Of a stretch of DNA of 64,000 nt, positions 11,401-25,072 are shown piece by piece (within the stretch, counting starts at the first letter, position 1; the number at the start of each line of letters is the position of its first letter). The position numbers and the translations under genes are program-made. The notes under the pieces were generated by a model. It was not told where the DNA came from, made no database searches, and worked only from the letters and a program-made list of their open reading frames with translations. The DNA is from Drosophila persimilis (lineage: Eukaryota > Arthropoda > Insecta > Diptera > Drosophilidae), in the NCBI RefSeq assembly GCF_003286085.1, contig NW_020825298.1, positions 12,152,001 to 12,216,000 on the forward strand, in the 5' to 3' direction.

Positions 11401-13740
11401 TCTCAATCACAAGAGACACGAGATGAACAAAATCAAAAACGATATGAAAATTGTGAGAAAAGCTCCACCGAATCACACCGCTTTAAACTCCAACCCGATA
11501 ATGCATTTTGACTTTTTCAAATGCAATTATCTGCCATATTATATAGCATAGCTTTCTCCCTTACGTTTCTGCAAAAAAAGTTCAGTGACATTGCCGACTG
11601 CAAGTGTTAAATAGAGCGTAAAATTGCAATGTCAAAACATTTTGTGCAAATCAAGAACCCCATATCATGACCCCTCCCAGAGCCCCATCTAATGCGACAA
11701 TGGCATGACTGAGGTCCGTTCGAGCTTTCTGCTAATTGTCGCCGAAAAACCAAATGCCGTTTGAAGTGGAAACTCCACTGCTTCGTGTTTGCCCTGCCCT
11801 TTAAAGACTGCATTTAAAAACATTTGTATGTAGACAATTTCCTGTGTTTTCCTAACTGGGAAACAAAAGAAATTTTCGTTTCCCTCGAACCTACTTCATA
11901 CATAACATAAATCGTTGTTTATGAAAAACAAACTTTTGGTTTTTCTTCTTCGAGAGATGGAGGACGGAGGAACGAACACACAAGCGTAAATCAAACACTT
12001 GCCAAGCTTTTGGTCAGAAGTCTAAACATTTTTACAGACACCTGCCACCAATGACGTCTTGTTTTCGGTGTCTGCCAACGATTGTTGGCCTGGATCGCTC
12101 AATCACGTGGAGTGGAGTCAGGTGATGGCCTGCCCTGCTCTCCTCTGCTGTTGGTCAGCGATCTTTGGGGCTGGGCTCTTAAACTTCTTAATTGGGAACG
12201 GGGCGCCACCCGATTCCTATTCCTGTGCAGTTATTACGAGTGTACGATTATGAGTGTACTTCAAAGAGATGTTCCACTTCAAAGAGTTGTTCGAAGGCGA
12301 TGCCGAACCGACGAACAGGTACGAGCACTCATACGACACTACCATGCCACACAGGTTGGGGTCGTCGCTGCTGCTTCCTTTCATTTTGCTGCTGCACGCG
12401 ACATTAATTTCAGTTCCTGCCACGGAACTGCGACTAACTGCCCCTCCGCACAGCTTCTGGTTGTCCTCTCCTAAAATTAATTTCATAGCCAATTGCTTGG
12501 TCATAAAATATATTTTTACATCTTCGACTTCCACCACGGCTGATGCTGATGGTTTCTTTTTTCGGCTTGGTCTTTATGGTTCTTCAATTGAAGGAAACGA
12601 AGGAGAATTCTTTAACTCGCTGCAATTAGTGCGTCATTATTATTTGCAATTCAAAAACCAAAAACTATGTGGGACTCGTCAGAAAAGAAGAGTTCCCCGC
12701 ATTCTGGAGTACGTTTGAGTACTCCTCTATATCTGTACATACGTACATAATGGACCCGCATGGACTGTGTTCTGCCTGTCAAATTTATGACAAGTTATGA
12801 GCGGCAGCAGCATAAACAAAGGCAAAAGAAGAAATCATACAATAAACCCATCATCATTAAAATTGAAAGCGATCTCTCGTGGGGCAAGACGAAAGTCTGC
12901 GGCAGCTTCGCTTCGTCTGCTAAACATGCGATAAGTTGGTGGTAGCCGCTTTAAGCTCCTTACAGGATAAGTCCTCAATTTATAGGCAGAAATCGTAGAC
13001 CCACATGGAGTCGGGAAAATTGTTTCTTAAAGCTTTCACCGCACACACACACAGAGAGAATCCGCTTTCCCATTCCTTAGGGTCAACATGTTTATGCGAC
13101 AAATATCCATAAATAGTTTTACGCTCTTACGGGTTCGAGTACTCGAGCACGGGAAAAGGACTCTCAGCCCAAGGATACACGCAGAGCCTGCTGCTGCTGC
13201 TGCTGCTGCCACTTAAGGTAACCAAGCAGCAGAGGCAAGGCGGCAGCTAGACACATTTGGCAACAAAAAAAAAAGAAGAGGATGAAGAGTAAGTGGGAAT
13301 GTCGCTGTCGGAATAAAGACTAAAAGATACCGGCTAATACTGGAGAAGTAGAGATGGCATTAAGGCCGAAAGGAATTTTGTTTTCGATGAACAGAACATC
13401 ATCTTTCCATTAAGGAGAGTGTTGTGTTCATTCTTGGTCAATAGACAGTGAAATGAATAGTGGTAGATCGGTAGAATATATCTAAATATAGTATACTCAA
13501 GACAAAGTAGATTAGAGCATCACATTAAGTCTCAGATAATGATTTCTTATGGAATGAAAGACGAACACATGGCTTTTGATACTGATCAAGGATGCACACA
13601 CTTTTTTAAGTATTCTTTAATCCAACATACCCTTTTAAGCCTACGATTTGCAGGGTACAATACCGCTTGCTATTGAAAAGGTGGAACAAAGGCGGGCAAC
13701 GACGATGGCGATGGCGATGGCTACGACAACGTCGTCACCG

Positions 13741-13784
13741 TCATCGTCCTCCTCATCGTCCTCCTCATCGTCCTCCTCATCGTC
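13741..13784 (+). repeat. 12-bp tandem repeat (TCATCGTCCTCC)n
   Basis: About 3.7 perfect units; produces a poly-Ser reading frame with no other sign of being coding. Confidence 0.9.
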
Positions 13785-14099
13785 TGAAGTAAGTAGCAAT
13801 TTAATCAGCTCGCCCCCAGGAAAGGGGCACTGCCACTCGACGATGGCGATGATGTTGTCAAATGGTTAGTCTTACCCCAATCTTTCGCAACAGACCAGAC
13901 CCCGAGACCCCCCGAGTGTGTTTAATGTGGCGCACACCGAAAAGCGGAAAGAGAAAAAGTGCTTTGGATACTTTTGCCTCATTTGCCTCATCTGAGCCAC
14001 GGAACCAACGGAATTCGTAATATGGTTTAAATGTTTTCAGTTTTCGCTTGGTTTTTGTATTTTGTTTTTTTTTTTTTTTTGATTCAATTAAAGCGTATT

Positions 14100-17000
14100 T
14101 TGCTTACAGTTAATTAGCACAAGTCAAGAGCCTGCGGGCCATGAAAAAAGGGTGGATGGACGGCATGCAAATGGGGGGAAAAATTTCTCGAAACGGAACC
14201 CAGCAACATGTTGCCCCAAACCAATGGCAATTGAAAGCATTCAAGAAGTGGCGCGGCGCGTGCTGGTTTCCGATTTGGGTTGCGAAAACGAGGTGATGGG
14301 GCTGCGTTCGTACTATACATATTTCTATAGACTTCCGAACAACCACACAATCAATTATCAAGTGCAAGCCAATGAATGAATGCTAGCATGGATAGAACCC
14401 CGCTGCAGGATATGCATGGAAGCAGGGGTTTTTCTGTAGAGAGGGAACAGGAGATCACGCGTGTGTCCAGAGGGTCCTTACTTATTCTTTCTATCGATTC
14501 CCTTGCCATGGGCATAGTAGATCATATCGGACTGTTGGTCTACGGCCAGCGCCGTGACTCCTTCCAGCTTTTAAGACAGCTTTACGCTCTCATTGCCATC
14601 GTCTCGAGGATCCTTCCACAGAATGCGCTGCACAGGATTTTCCTTTTGTCCGCCACGTGTCTGCGTGTTGTGAGACGAAAACAGCTGTTCGGCCAGCCAG
14701 CACCGCCCCCTCGGTACCCCCCTCCACAGGATAACATCCTTCACTCAGCTTCGTTCCTGCGTTTGACCAAATGATTTCCACAATTCATATCTTTTTGACG
14801 TAATTTTTGTTCTTCTTCTTCCTTTTTATGTGGCACCATCTGTCGGCCAACCAACGCAGTTTTGGTTTGATTCTAGGCTAAATCAAATTACGGCGAATTG
14901 GTAGGAATTTACTCTAGCTGGCGCCAGTGTAAACGTGTAAAATGTAAAATTCAGATGTTCGTCTCTTATGATCGAGGAAAATATTGATAATAATAATAAT
15001 ATCCAATATCGCGGTATATTGGCATTAGCACTGTAAGAATTGGAAGGGAATTACTGGCAGACTTCATGTGTGCACGGAATCTCACTCTTGCAACCCATGG
15101 AGAGCAAATAGTGTTTGGACTGATCCTATACAATCCTGGTGAACTTTCCACTGAGGCTACCATACACAAGAGCCAAATCGGATGAAATAGCGAGATACAT
15201 AAGGGTCATCGAATTCCTTTTACCACCTTTTATAACCCATAACACAAATGCCAAGCACACGCATACTCATGGCCCTATATACAATGGTGGAAATGTGTTC
15301 GGAAAACTTTAATTTGGGGTTATTCTCTCAAGAGAACTACCGCAGCGAGAGTATGGAGCCAAAAGGGAGTTACAACGATGAATTGTCATTCAATTCCATT
15401 TAGAGGCATAGAAGCATTTGTGAACCACACCATGGCTGAAAGTTAATTAGGTCGGATTAAAAGCGAGAATGAAACGAAATTAGCTTAAAATCATCCGCAT
15501 ACATGAGTACTCGAGAGTTTGTTAGGTCAGTAAACGGAATCCTTAAAAGGTTAAGTTTTTGTGCCTGAAGGGAGTGGTTTACAGTGTAGAATAGTTCAAT
15601 GAAATCGGTTCTAGTACTACGGATTAGGGATATAGAGTTAGGATCAAATCAAATAAATTATTTGTAAGGAGATATATTTCTTTGCTGAATTTTATAGATA
15701 CAAAAATAGTACCAGAAGTCCTATATTCCAGTCTTTTTCAACTTTGATGGATACCTTCCTTCTGAATGCATGAAATAACATAAATTTGCACGCATTTGCA
15801 CCTCATAAATGTTGAAGATATCCATATCAGTCTCAGTTTCATTTGGATGCATTTTGCTTGGCACTCTTTTTTCGTTATTTACCAGAAATGTTGCATATGG
15901 ATGCGGTTCTCGCTTTCTCAAGCGCTCTTTGCTGCAGCAACGCTGAAGACGATGACGATGGTGATGACGATGATGATGATGATGCCGACGATGACGATGA
16001 GGACGGCCGTTGAAGTTGAAGGATGCGTGTGCCATAATAAGGCCTATCTATGCACCAGCGTCCTTGTGGCAGGTCTGAGGCTGCACCAAAATGCGAAACG
16101 CCCGCAGCTGCTGGCAGCACATTTGGTGGAGGCATAGGAGGCATAGGCATAGTGGACGGGGGCACAGGGAGTGCGAGTGGGAGTGGATGCAGTGGTGCAG
16201 GGTACACTTGACGCAATCTTAATAACCATGAAGCAGCGTGGCTAATTAGCACAAAAAGCTTGGCAATAACCATGCTCAATGAGGCACAGGCACAACACAC
16301 TGCACACCGTACAGCGCGCACAACAAAGCTGGGGCAGTGGCAGTGGCAGTGCCAGTGGTAGAAGCAGAGCTACAGTGAGGCAAGCAAGGCAAGGGACAAA
16401 AGCAATAACAATAACAACGCTTGCCCGAGCGAGGGGCGTGCAATACGCGTCGTATGCTCAACGAGCCGAGGGCAGGGATACATTTCTCCCTCTGCCCTGC
16501 CTCTGTCCCATGCCCCATGCCTGCTGCACTTGAGCGCGCCACTGCCACTGCCCCTGCCCTCCACAGCCCTAACTCGCTCTGCCCTGGTCCTCTGCTACGC
16601 CCCCATGTTGCGTGTTGATTTTTGGTTCTGCTTTTGGTTTACATATCAAAACAATTAGCTTTCAATGCCCTCCCGAGAAAGAGTATCATGAGCATGGGTA
16701 GGCCAATTGCTGGTGGAAGAAGAAGAGTACCTGAAAGGTACAAGATATCAAAATATCTTTTTAAAAAGATATGTCGAAAACAAAAGACTTTAATTCGAGA
16801 GAGAAATAAAAGACTGGAAGAATCTATGCCGGATAGCTCTATCACTAAGCGATCCCTGGCCATCTTACAGTTCCAAAAGGGCACCCAGTATTCGTCTAAC
16901 CAAATACTTTCCCTCCCATCATTTGAAAAGGTGGTGATGGATTCGGGGAAGCTCTCAGAGAAGTGCTCCGAGTGTATTTTGCAACATGAACTTTGGACTG

Positions 17001-18240
17001 AATGCACTGCTGACTGGCTCGATGGCTGGATGGCTCGATGCCCCCAAGGCCGTTGCTGATGAATTGCTGGGGCCGCACTCTCGCACCCCCCCCCCCACCC
17101 CCCTCCGTGTGTTTGCCCAATCACCGAACCCCTGAGCCCCGAATGCTCTGCCACTTTCCCCAGAAGCTGCTCAATTGTTTACGTGATGTTTTGACAAACT
17201 CAACTCGGAAAAACGTAGGCGAAAGAACAATTCCTGGTCATTGCGTATACGACAGGTGGTGGGGCATTGAACAGGGCTGGGAAACTGGGAAACAGGGAAA
17301 AACTTTTGCGTCGGAATTGCAACAGTGTTCCGCCCATCCAATCCAACCTCCTTGATGCTCCTGCAGCCTCCTCTTTCACTTCAGGAACAGCCTTGAGCGA
17401 AGTGGTTTTTTGTTATTTTCCTTGCTCCCTGACGCTCCGCTCGGCTCCCAGTAATTGGGCGCACATATTGCCAATTAAGTTTCGGGGGAAAACGGAAAAT
17501 TAATTTGAATTTGAAAGTTCGAAAGGTGGTAATTGAAAAGTCGGGCTAACATCGAGACCGAGGAGGGGCAGCTAGGCAGCAGCTTAGTAGGGGAGGGAGG
17601 GGGGCTTGCAGGTGGTCATAAATTCAGCAAGAAGCCAAAACGGTTAATTGATAATGGCTGATTGGAAACTAGTTTTGCTTTCGTTCGACCATTAACATAA
17701 TCGCTTTAAAATTGGAACTCACAGACTCTGAAAATGCAGTCAAATGTACACCAGTATCTGTATCTGTATCGGTATCGGTATCTGTATCTACGAGAAGTGT
17801 ATTTGCATTCTCGCCACCGCGGTGGCAAGAGTATTAACATATCAACATTTGTTAAATGACGTTTGACTTTTGTGTGACAACGCGATATTAATTCGGATCC
17901 CAGCAGAGACCATCCAACCATCCAACCAACCACCATTCCAAGCGGTCTGCTCTCCAAACAGGCATCTCTCTGTCTTGGCCTGCCCACCTCTCTGGTCTGC
18001 TCTGCTCTGGTCTGCTCTGTCTGTCTGTCTGTTTTATCTCTCTGTTAACTTCTGTTTTTTTCTTCTTCTTTTTTGGCCAAATAAAATATTTAAATAACTC
18101 AATTAAGCATAAAACGCAACTGGTGGGCACTCTTGGGCACGAATTTGGTAGCCACGGCCGGGGCCAGGCGGAATTCCCAATGAAATGCCCTGATATATGG
18201 CCAAATAACAATAACTGTCAACGAACATTTTACATTTTTT
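14100..18240. other. Intergenic stretch
   Basis: No supportable gene. Contains GAT-rich repeats near 15950-16010, GGCAGT repeats near 16333, a C-rich run at 17086-17103, a G-rich run near 17590-17604 and a GTATCT repeat at 17754-17790. Confidence 0.5.
17754..17790 (+). repeat. GTATCT/GTATCG hexanucleotide repeat
   Basis: Six imperfect units; the same hexamer recurs near 1471, 21497 and 36799, a feature of this genome's simple-sequence content. Confidence 0.85.
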
Positions 18241-20640
18241 AATTAGCAAAACCCCCTCATCGATGGCCTATCGCTCCGGCTCTCTGACTAACGTGGGGCG
18301 TTCGCAGAGCCCCCATTAATATATGAAAAATAATCGTAGACAACCAAACTATCTAAATATATTCAGCTTTAACTGAAATAAATAAGCAATGGGAATGATG
18401 CTAAGGGATGGGTCGACTAAGGTTAAACAAGCCTCTAAAATAAGCCACTTAATGGATAATAGTTTGCAAAATTTCAAAAACTATTTCTGTTCATCTATGG
18501 TAAATAAATATAAGTTAAGAAAATATTTAAAATATTAAAAAAATTACATTATGTCGGACTGTTACCAAAGTAGTTTTATTGGAAACCATTCGAAAATTCT
18601 ACCTGTCAAAGGTTATGAGAATAGGCTCCTTTAGAACGCAAGAGCGACATACATTCGGATTTCCGTTTTGATTAAAGTAGTATTAGAAATTCACAGATAG
18701 TGCATTGAAAATAGTTTCTCTCTTAAATTTTTGGTAAGAAAATAACTAAATTGCACTTTAAGAAGAGGCTACAGGGCATTAATGAAACCCTAATCCCCGA
18801 AAATCGTGTAAAAATATTTAACATATTTTACAGATAACAGCGAATGATGATGATGATATGTTTTACAAAAAGGGCAACTCGTCAGCTACCATAAGATGTC
18901 GAGCAGAGTTTTAAAAAATTGCTTATTAATGTGAAACAAATGCTTTGGGCTTGGGCCACCAACGACTGGAGGTTTTTGGCCATTTACATCTGATGAATAT
19001 GCTAACGGATATCGCCGTCCCTCTCTGCCATTTGTATCTCAACATGTAGCTGCCTCTGTGTGCAGTTGTGGTACATGTATGTATGTGTTAATAGATACAT
19101 TTGGCTTACTTTCAAATACATTTTTGTGTTAGCCGGAATCTGCATCTGCATGCCAAAGTGGCCACCAAACGAGCGTAGCTGTTGAAATAAAAACATTTGG
19201 AATTTTATTTGATTTTGATTTTGATTTCGATTATTAAGTTGTATGCATTTCATTATTGCGCTTCGTTTTGTTGAGTGGAGTCTCTCCATCTCCCTGAAGT
19301 TTCCGACTTTTTTATAGGCCTCGCCTGTATATTTTTGTTGGCTTTTGCCAGAGATATTTTTAGGGCTTGATGAAAATGAATCAATTTTGTGTGTTTTTAT
19401 GACTTAATTACTTTATTTCAGATCGCACTCTCTCTCGATTTTATGGCCATTGCTTGTGACTTATGGAGTTTTAATAAGAACTGATGGAGGAGTTTTTATT
19501 CAAGGAGAATTAATGTGTAGAAATGCCAAAAACGCTGCAAAGCCAACAATATGGATGGCTTTTAAGAGGAGGATGAATTCCAGTGTTTGATTTTTCCCAT
19601 AAACATTTTATGTGGTATCATTAAAGAAAATTGGGACTAACATAGTCACAGGAAAATTGTGAATACTCCTAGCCCTGGTCAAACAATTCTAATTCCATTT
19701 CTTTGCATTGATACTCTAACCTCTTTTCGACTTAATTTAATTTATGGAGATTATGCCTGGGACTTGGCATTTCCCACACACAGCGCGATGCTGAGAACCA
19801 CCGAGGGTGACCGAGGGAGATCGTGACAGACGAAGCAACAAAAAAAAATACAAAAAAAATTCGTATGTTTAATCAAGTTATTAACTCGTGAAATATCAAC
19901 ACATATGCTTAGTCCCCCAAAAAGATTAAATTATAAATATTAAATGGAATAGAAACCCAAAAAAAATCAACAAAAACAAAACGAAAACGAAGCATCGAAA
20001 TCGAAATGTATGTGCTATGAAGATATTGAGACATGAATAATTAATTTCACTGATGAAAACTTAATGAAGAAATAGAAATAAGTGGAATCTCCAGCACAAC
20101 TTGAAATAAATTTGTCATAGTTTCGATTCGAATGCGACGCAAAATGCTAAAAACCAGAGGCCCAAACCCCAACACAAACCCCAAGACAGAGACAGAGATA
20201 GAGACAAAGACAAAGATACAGATACAGATAGAAGACCACACACTTGGATCGTTGAACCGATCGATCGATCGATCCATCGGCTGATCTCAGTATAGGTATT
20301 CCAATGCCTAAGCAGATGGGCAAGTTTTTGTTGCCCCCCTACGATACGACTATACGGAGTCTATAGATGGAAGAAGAAGCCCTGGCTATGGGCAATTAAT
20401 TTATTATTGGCAACTTGAAAATTTATCGAGGTTGAGCGGGCAGGGCACAAAAAATGCTCGATCAATTTGTAGATCATAAAATTTTCTTGGGGCTTCCTTC
20501 CACCCTACTTACACGATCGTAACTTACACAAATTTGACATTTTTACAGCTTTCTCGCTATAAGCTATATCTATAAGCATGTGAAGTAGGAAGAGGCAGCT
20601 TTTGGCCATTGATCAAACCGCAAACGATTCCCAATCCATT
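18240..20640. other. AT-rich intergenic stretch
   Basis: Noticeably AT-rich (especially 18300-18900 and 19820-20050), without ORFs or clear repeats apart from (CGAT)n at 20258-20274. Nothing coding seen. Confidence 0.5.
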
Positions 20641-23530
20641 AAAACCCAACAAACTCAGCCAACAGATGGGATGAGGATGAGAGAATCAAAGATCTGCTCG
20701 ATAGGCAACAAAAAATGTTTCCTCTAATCAGCAGGCCAAATAACAACTTAATTAAAGGCCCTAAAAAGCAGCTCCCCATGGCTCTCGGCTCTCGGCTCTC
20801 GGCCCTCGGCTCTTCTCTCTCTGCTCCGTTCGATTCCAATTCGAATCCTCACCTGCAGATCTGTCCACCAGCTCTGTCCCCGTCTCCGTCTGGGGTCTCA
20901 GTGTGTGTGTGGGGTGCACCAAAAAAAGCATTTCCAATTTACACTTTGCTGCTAATTTGCGTTGACGCTTTTAGAACCGCCTGGGGCGCTATCCCCAGTT
21001 TCCAGTCATCCCAGTCAGGGGATGGGGATCTGCCACATTCCATGTCCTGTCCGTCCAAGAGTCTCTCCGTCTGTCTGTGTGTCTGTTTGCCTGTCCCTCC
21101 ATCTGTCTGTCTGTCTGTCTGTGTGGATGTGTTTTATTATTATGATGCATGCAGGAGACGTTTGGCAGGAGCAGTCGCATTCGCATTCGCAGTCGCAGTC
21201 GCCGTCATCGTCATTGTCATCATCATCATTGACATGCTCCTCTCCAGAGCTCGTGCTTGGCTGCCTCTCCCTCATCGCATCCTCGTAGCGATGCTGCTTT
21301 TACTCTCGCCCCATCCTCGTAGCGATGCTGTTGTGCTCTCGCCCCATCCTCGTAGCGTAGCTGCTGTTGTCATTCAAGTTGGTCGTCAGCGTTGAAATTG
21401 TTCATTTCGAAAATGCCTCAATAACAATAACAATTGTCGTAAAACTGCACAGGACACTACGGGCGACGGACTCCGGCAAAGAGCTCTCCTCTGTCTGTAT
21501 CTGTATCTGTAGCTGTATCTGTATCTGAAGCTGTATCTTTGTCTGAAACTCAAACTGAGCTTGTGTGCGCGATTATCTATAAAAGGATTTTCGAGCAGAT
21601 TAATTGCGCGTGATTGAAGCTCGCTGTTTAGTGTGTGTATGCTGTGATTTTTGTTGGGGCACATTGGTTGCCAGACAACTGAAAGCTGGAGCAGCCCAAA
21701 GAAAGGCTAATTTTGAAGGGAAGAGTTTTAATGGAGTTGTTTAAGGAATGCATACTACAGCCTTTCAATCTATTGAAGGATCTCAAACCAGGTGTTAGAT
21801 GGAAATGGAATGGCAACACGCATCTGAACTTAAATTTGCTTTAATTAATTCATTAATTTCCAATGAATCTTTAATCAACAAAGACATTTTCCATTGATGA
21901 AATGTATCTACCACTGTAGGACTGCTTCATAACATACACTTCCCTTTATAGCCCACTGCATCTCTCTTTTACGCACTCTCTCTCTCTCTCTCTTTTGACC
22001 AAATTGGCATGTGTATACCTCGCCTCGCATTGCCATATAAGTTGGTTTTACCCCTGTGCCCCCTGTCCTCCTGTCTGGCACTGCTGACTGGCTCTGTGGC
22101 CGTGTGGCTCTCCGACTCTCTGTAAGCACGGCAGTAATATGAGCAGTAATAAAATTTGAATTTATGACGAGATTCCATTAAAGCTTCTTCACAACACTCG
22201 TACACAGACGCGACCCAATATTTGCCTTATGCGAGAGAGATATACGTACAAGAAAAAAACGTGAGGAACAGGACCAGGGGCGACTTTGGGCTAACAACAA
22301 ATTTCGATGGCAAAAACAAAGCAGCCAGAAAGATGAAGACCAACAGCAGCATCAACAGCAGCAGCAGTTGAGACCAAGTTGAATGGCAAAACACTCGTAA
22401 TATTGTGATTTGATGGGGGTTACCCCACGAACAGCAGCAGCATCTGGAAAACAACTTTGTCTGGCATTCAGATACAGATACAGCACAGATACAGATACAC
22501 ATTCAATAACTGTCCACAGTCCTTGTCCGCGGAAACGTTTATACGACTTCCATTTCATTACGCGTAAACGAATTGAAATGAATTTTTATTGCACAAAAGC
22601 AAAAGCAAAAGCAAAGGCAACAAAAAATTACGTATCATCAGCAGACACTGCATCTGCATGTCCCCTTTATCTTTTGTTTAATGTAAAAACTTTGTTCAAT
22701 TGCCCAGCGAAATTATGGGTCGATTAATAATTTTTCAATAATTATTTCTCAGCCTTCGTAATTGCCTCACTTCTGTTAAATTTATAATTAGCATTGCGCT
22801 AATTAATTAATCGCTTTGTCATAAATACTCGCCCCATACGAAAAGTGTGAAGGGTGCGGATCGGATCGGATCGGATTGGAGGGGAGACGAGAGGAGAGGA
22901 GGTTAAGCAAGTAATGATACTCCCACGCTGTAGATAAGAGGGTTTCTCTTATTCTCCCACGCCACGCCAGAGAAAAAAGAGGAGAGATATTGTCATTAAA
23001 CATCGGTGGTCGGTCGACCAACAGACCAACATACGAACATACGAACAGGTTGACAAGTTGTAAAGATCTTTGCCGCAAATGCAATTTCCAGGAATTTCCT
23101 CTCGCCTGCTCTCTTTTTACGTACAAAGTCAAACAAATTTCACGAACGTTCCCATCGGAATGGGAAATAAATATAGAAAAATACCTAATATAAAGCACTC
23201 TCGGGTCGTACGGTCGGGCAAACACAAGCCAACAGCAACAAAAAATTGTTAAACAACAAAAAATAAATCTTAATTGAATTGTGATACTCGTACTGATACT
23301 GACAGACGTCTGGCTGGCTGGCTGACTTGGCTTGACTTGAGGTTGGGCCTGTTCTTTTTTGTTGTTGTTGTGTGGTTCTCTAGATTCTCAACATGTGGTG
23401 GAGCACATGTTCCAATCCGTGGGGATGGCGATGTGGGGCTGAGGGGACGGTGGTGCTTTGTGTCGAAAGTGGGTGTGGCTCGGATGTGTCGTCTCTGTTT
23501 CCCATAGCAATGGCGCATTCCTCACAACTC
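20640..23530. other. Repeat-rich intergenic stretch
   Basis: Contains CTCGG, TCTG, CGCATT and GTATCT short repeats and the 33-34-bp tandem array at 21278. A TATAAAAGG box at 21578-21586 has no obvious leader or ORF downstream. GGATC repeats lie at 22857-22876. ORFs here are translations of repeats. Confidence 0.5.
21278..21367 (+). repeat. 33-34-bp tandem repeat
   Basis: Three copies of a unit beginning CATCCTCGTAGCG (starts 21278, 21312 and 21345) with small differences; a minisatellite. Confidence 0.85.
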
Positions 23531-24028
23531 CAGTCAATGTTATCTATCTCTAAGATATTGTATGGGTAAGGTAAGTATGCTTTATCAGGCCTCTTTTTGT
23601 AGTTTTGCGTGCATTTGAAAGTCCTCGTCTTTAATGACTCGGTACACATGTCTTTATTAATAACCATTATTGATTCTTGTTTGTTGTTCTTGGTAAAATG
23701 CGAGGAAGTTGCAAGCTGAATGGGCCCTGGGTTTCTTTGGGAATTGTGCAAGATAGCTAGAGAGAGAGGGAAGGCAAATGGGTTTATGTTGCATGTATTA
23801 CAGGGTTCTATATATCGTGAGGTAAGTTTTATGAATGAACATTTACCGAACAATTTTCTCTCCTACAGGAAATGATAGTGGATCATTTTTCAGTGGATCA
23901 CATGAGGGAGATTACTAGGCTCTGTTTAGCACAAAATTTGTTGGTAATATCTATGAACAAACATTGACTAACAGGGTTTACATATAGTGGATCCTCAAAG
24001 AACAGAAAGAACAGGCAAACGAATGCAG

Positions 24029-24070
24029 GATAACGAAAATGTGAATGTGAGCATGTTGCAATTGCGTAAA
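24029..24070 (+). repeat. Second dispersed repeat, copy B
   Basis: Partner of 11359-11400 (about 81% identity over 42 bases by hand alignment); no further similarity on either side. Confidence 0.5.
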
Positions 24071-25053
24071 AAGGGCATCCACAACCGAACTGATGAATGT
24101 GGAGTTTTGAAGTTTTGAGATTCATTGTCATTTGAAGTTTTATATTGATAGATTCTCAAATACATTTCAATCAAAACCCTACAAAACGACCCCTCCCATT
24201 CCATGAGGATGATGTCTTTCTATGTAACAAAGTATTACGATTTGTACCTATCCCATCAAAAATATCCGCTATATATTTCAGCCAATTGTTTGGTGCAAGC
24301 AATAACCCAAAGTGTTTGCTTAGACGATTGGGAGAAATGTCAAGTTTCGTTCGGGTAAGAGTATTTGTTCTTCAAAGATTTGGCGAACAGAGAGGAAAAT
24401 GAAGAGCAGTTTGGGAAATGGCCTGAGGAGGTGAGGCTTAATCTTAATGCTTGCGAAATGTAGTCCAATTTCCAGGCATTACCCTAACGCCCTTTTGCCT
24501 CTGCATGAGCCTCTAGGGCACAGTCCCTGCTTAACAGATACGCGTACTTCATGGGTGCGGATACAATGGCTCGAGATGAGAGCTGGGATGCAAAACAATA
24601 AACATAACAGATCGGAAACGTGTACAGAGATTTGGATTTAAATTAAGCTAAATCCGCTCAAGCGCATGCGAAATATCCATATCCAGCGAGAGAACTGCTG
24701 TTCGCTAATAGACAACAAAAAGGTACACGACAATCTGCAAAAGATACAGATACGAGTGCGAGTACGAGTACGAGCAAAAAGGGAACACAACTGAAGCTGA
24801 ACCGATCTGAACTGAACTGAAGTTGAGCTGCTGCTGGCACTGGCAGTGCTTAAGTGCCGCGAGTACCTACCTCCTCCTCGACAGTTGGACAGCTCGACAA
24901 GTGCCACAGCAAGAGGCAGAGGCAGGGACCAGAGCCGGGGCCTGACACTGAGCAATGCCCATAAAGTAGGCTAAAAACTCACGTTGCTGCTGAGGCTGCT
25001 GCTGCTGTTGCTTAATTTGCATACAACTTAAGATACTCCAGAGTGCGACAGAA

Positions 25054-25072
25054 AGAGAGAGAGAGAGAGAGA
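25054..25072 (+). repeat. (GA)n tract
   Basis: Nine or so GA units; potential GAGA-factor binding sequence, no other evidence of function. Confidence 0.8.

Larger units (their letters stand above)
9220..14100. other. Non-coding region upstream of the secreted-protein gene
   Basis: Likely contains that gene's upstream control DNA (9220-10000). Holds a 23-bp tandem repeat (9968), the repeat copy at 11359 and a 12-bp TCATCGTCCTCC array (13741). The + ORF at 12344-12718 begins like a signal peptide but lacks other support (see findings). Confidence 0.5.

Noticed and set aside
16622..17059. 145-codon plus-strand ORF with a 171-codon ORF opposite
   Set aside because: Composition is more protein-like than most, but both strands are open, no domain is recognised and no promoter or leader is visible.
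20715..21395. 226-codon plus-strand ORF
   Set aside because: Encodes translated CTCGG, TCTG and CGCATT repeats; no protein-like pattern.
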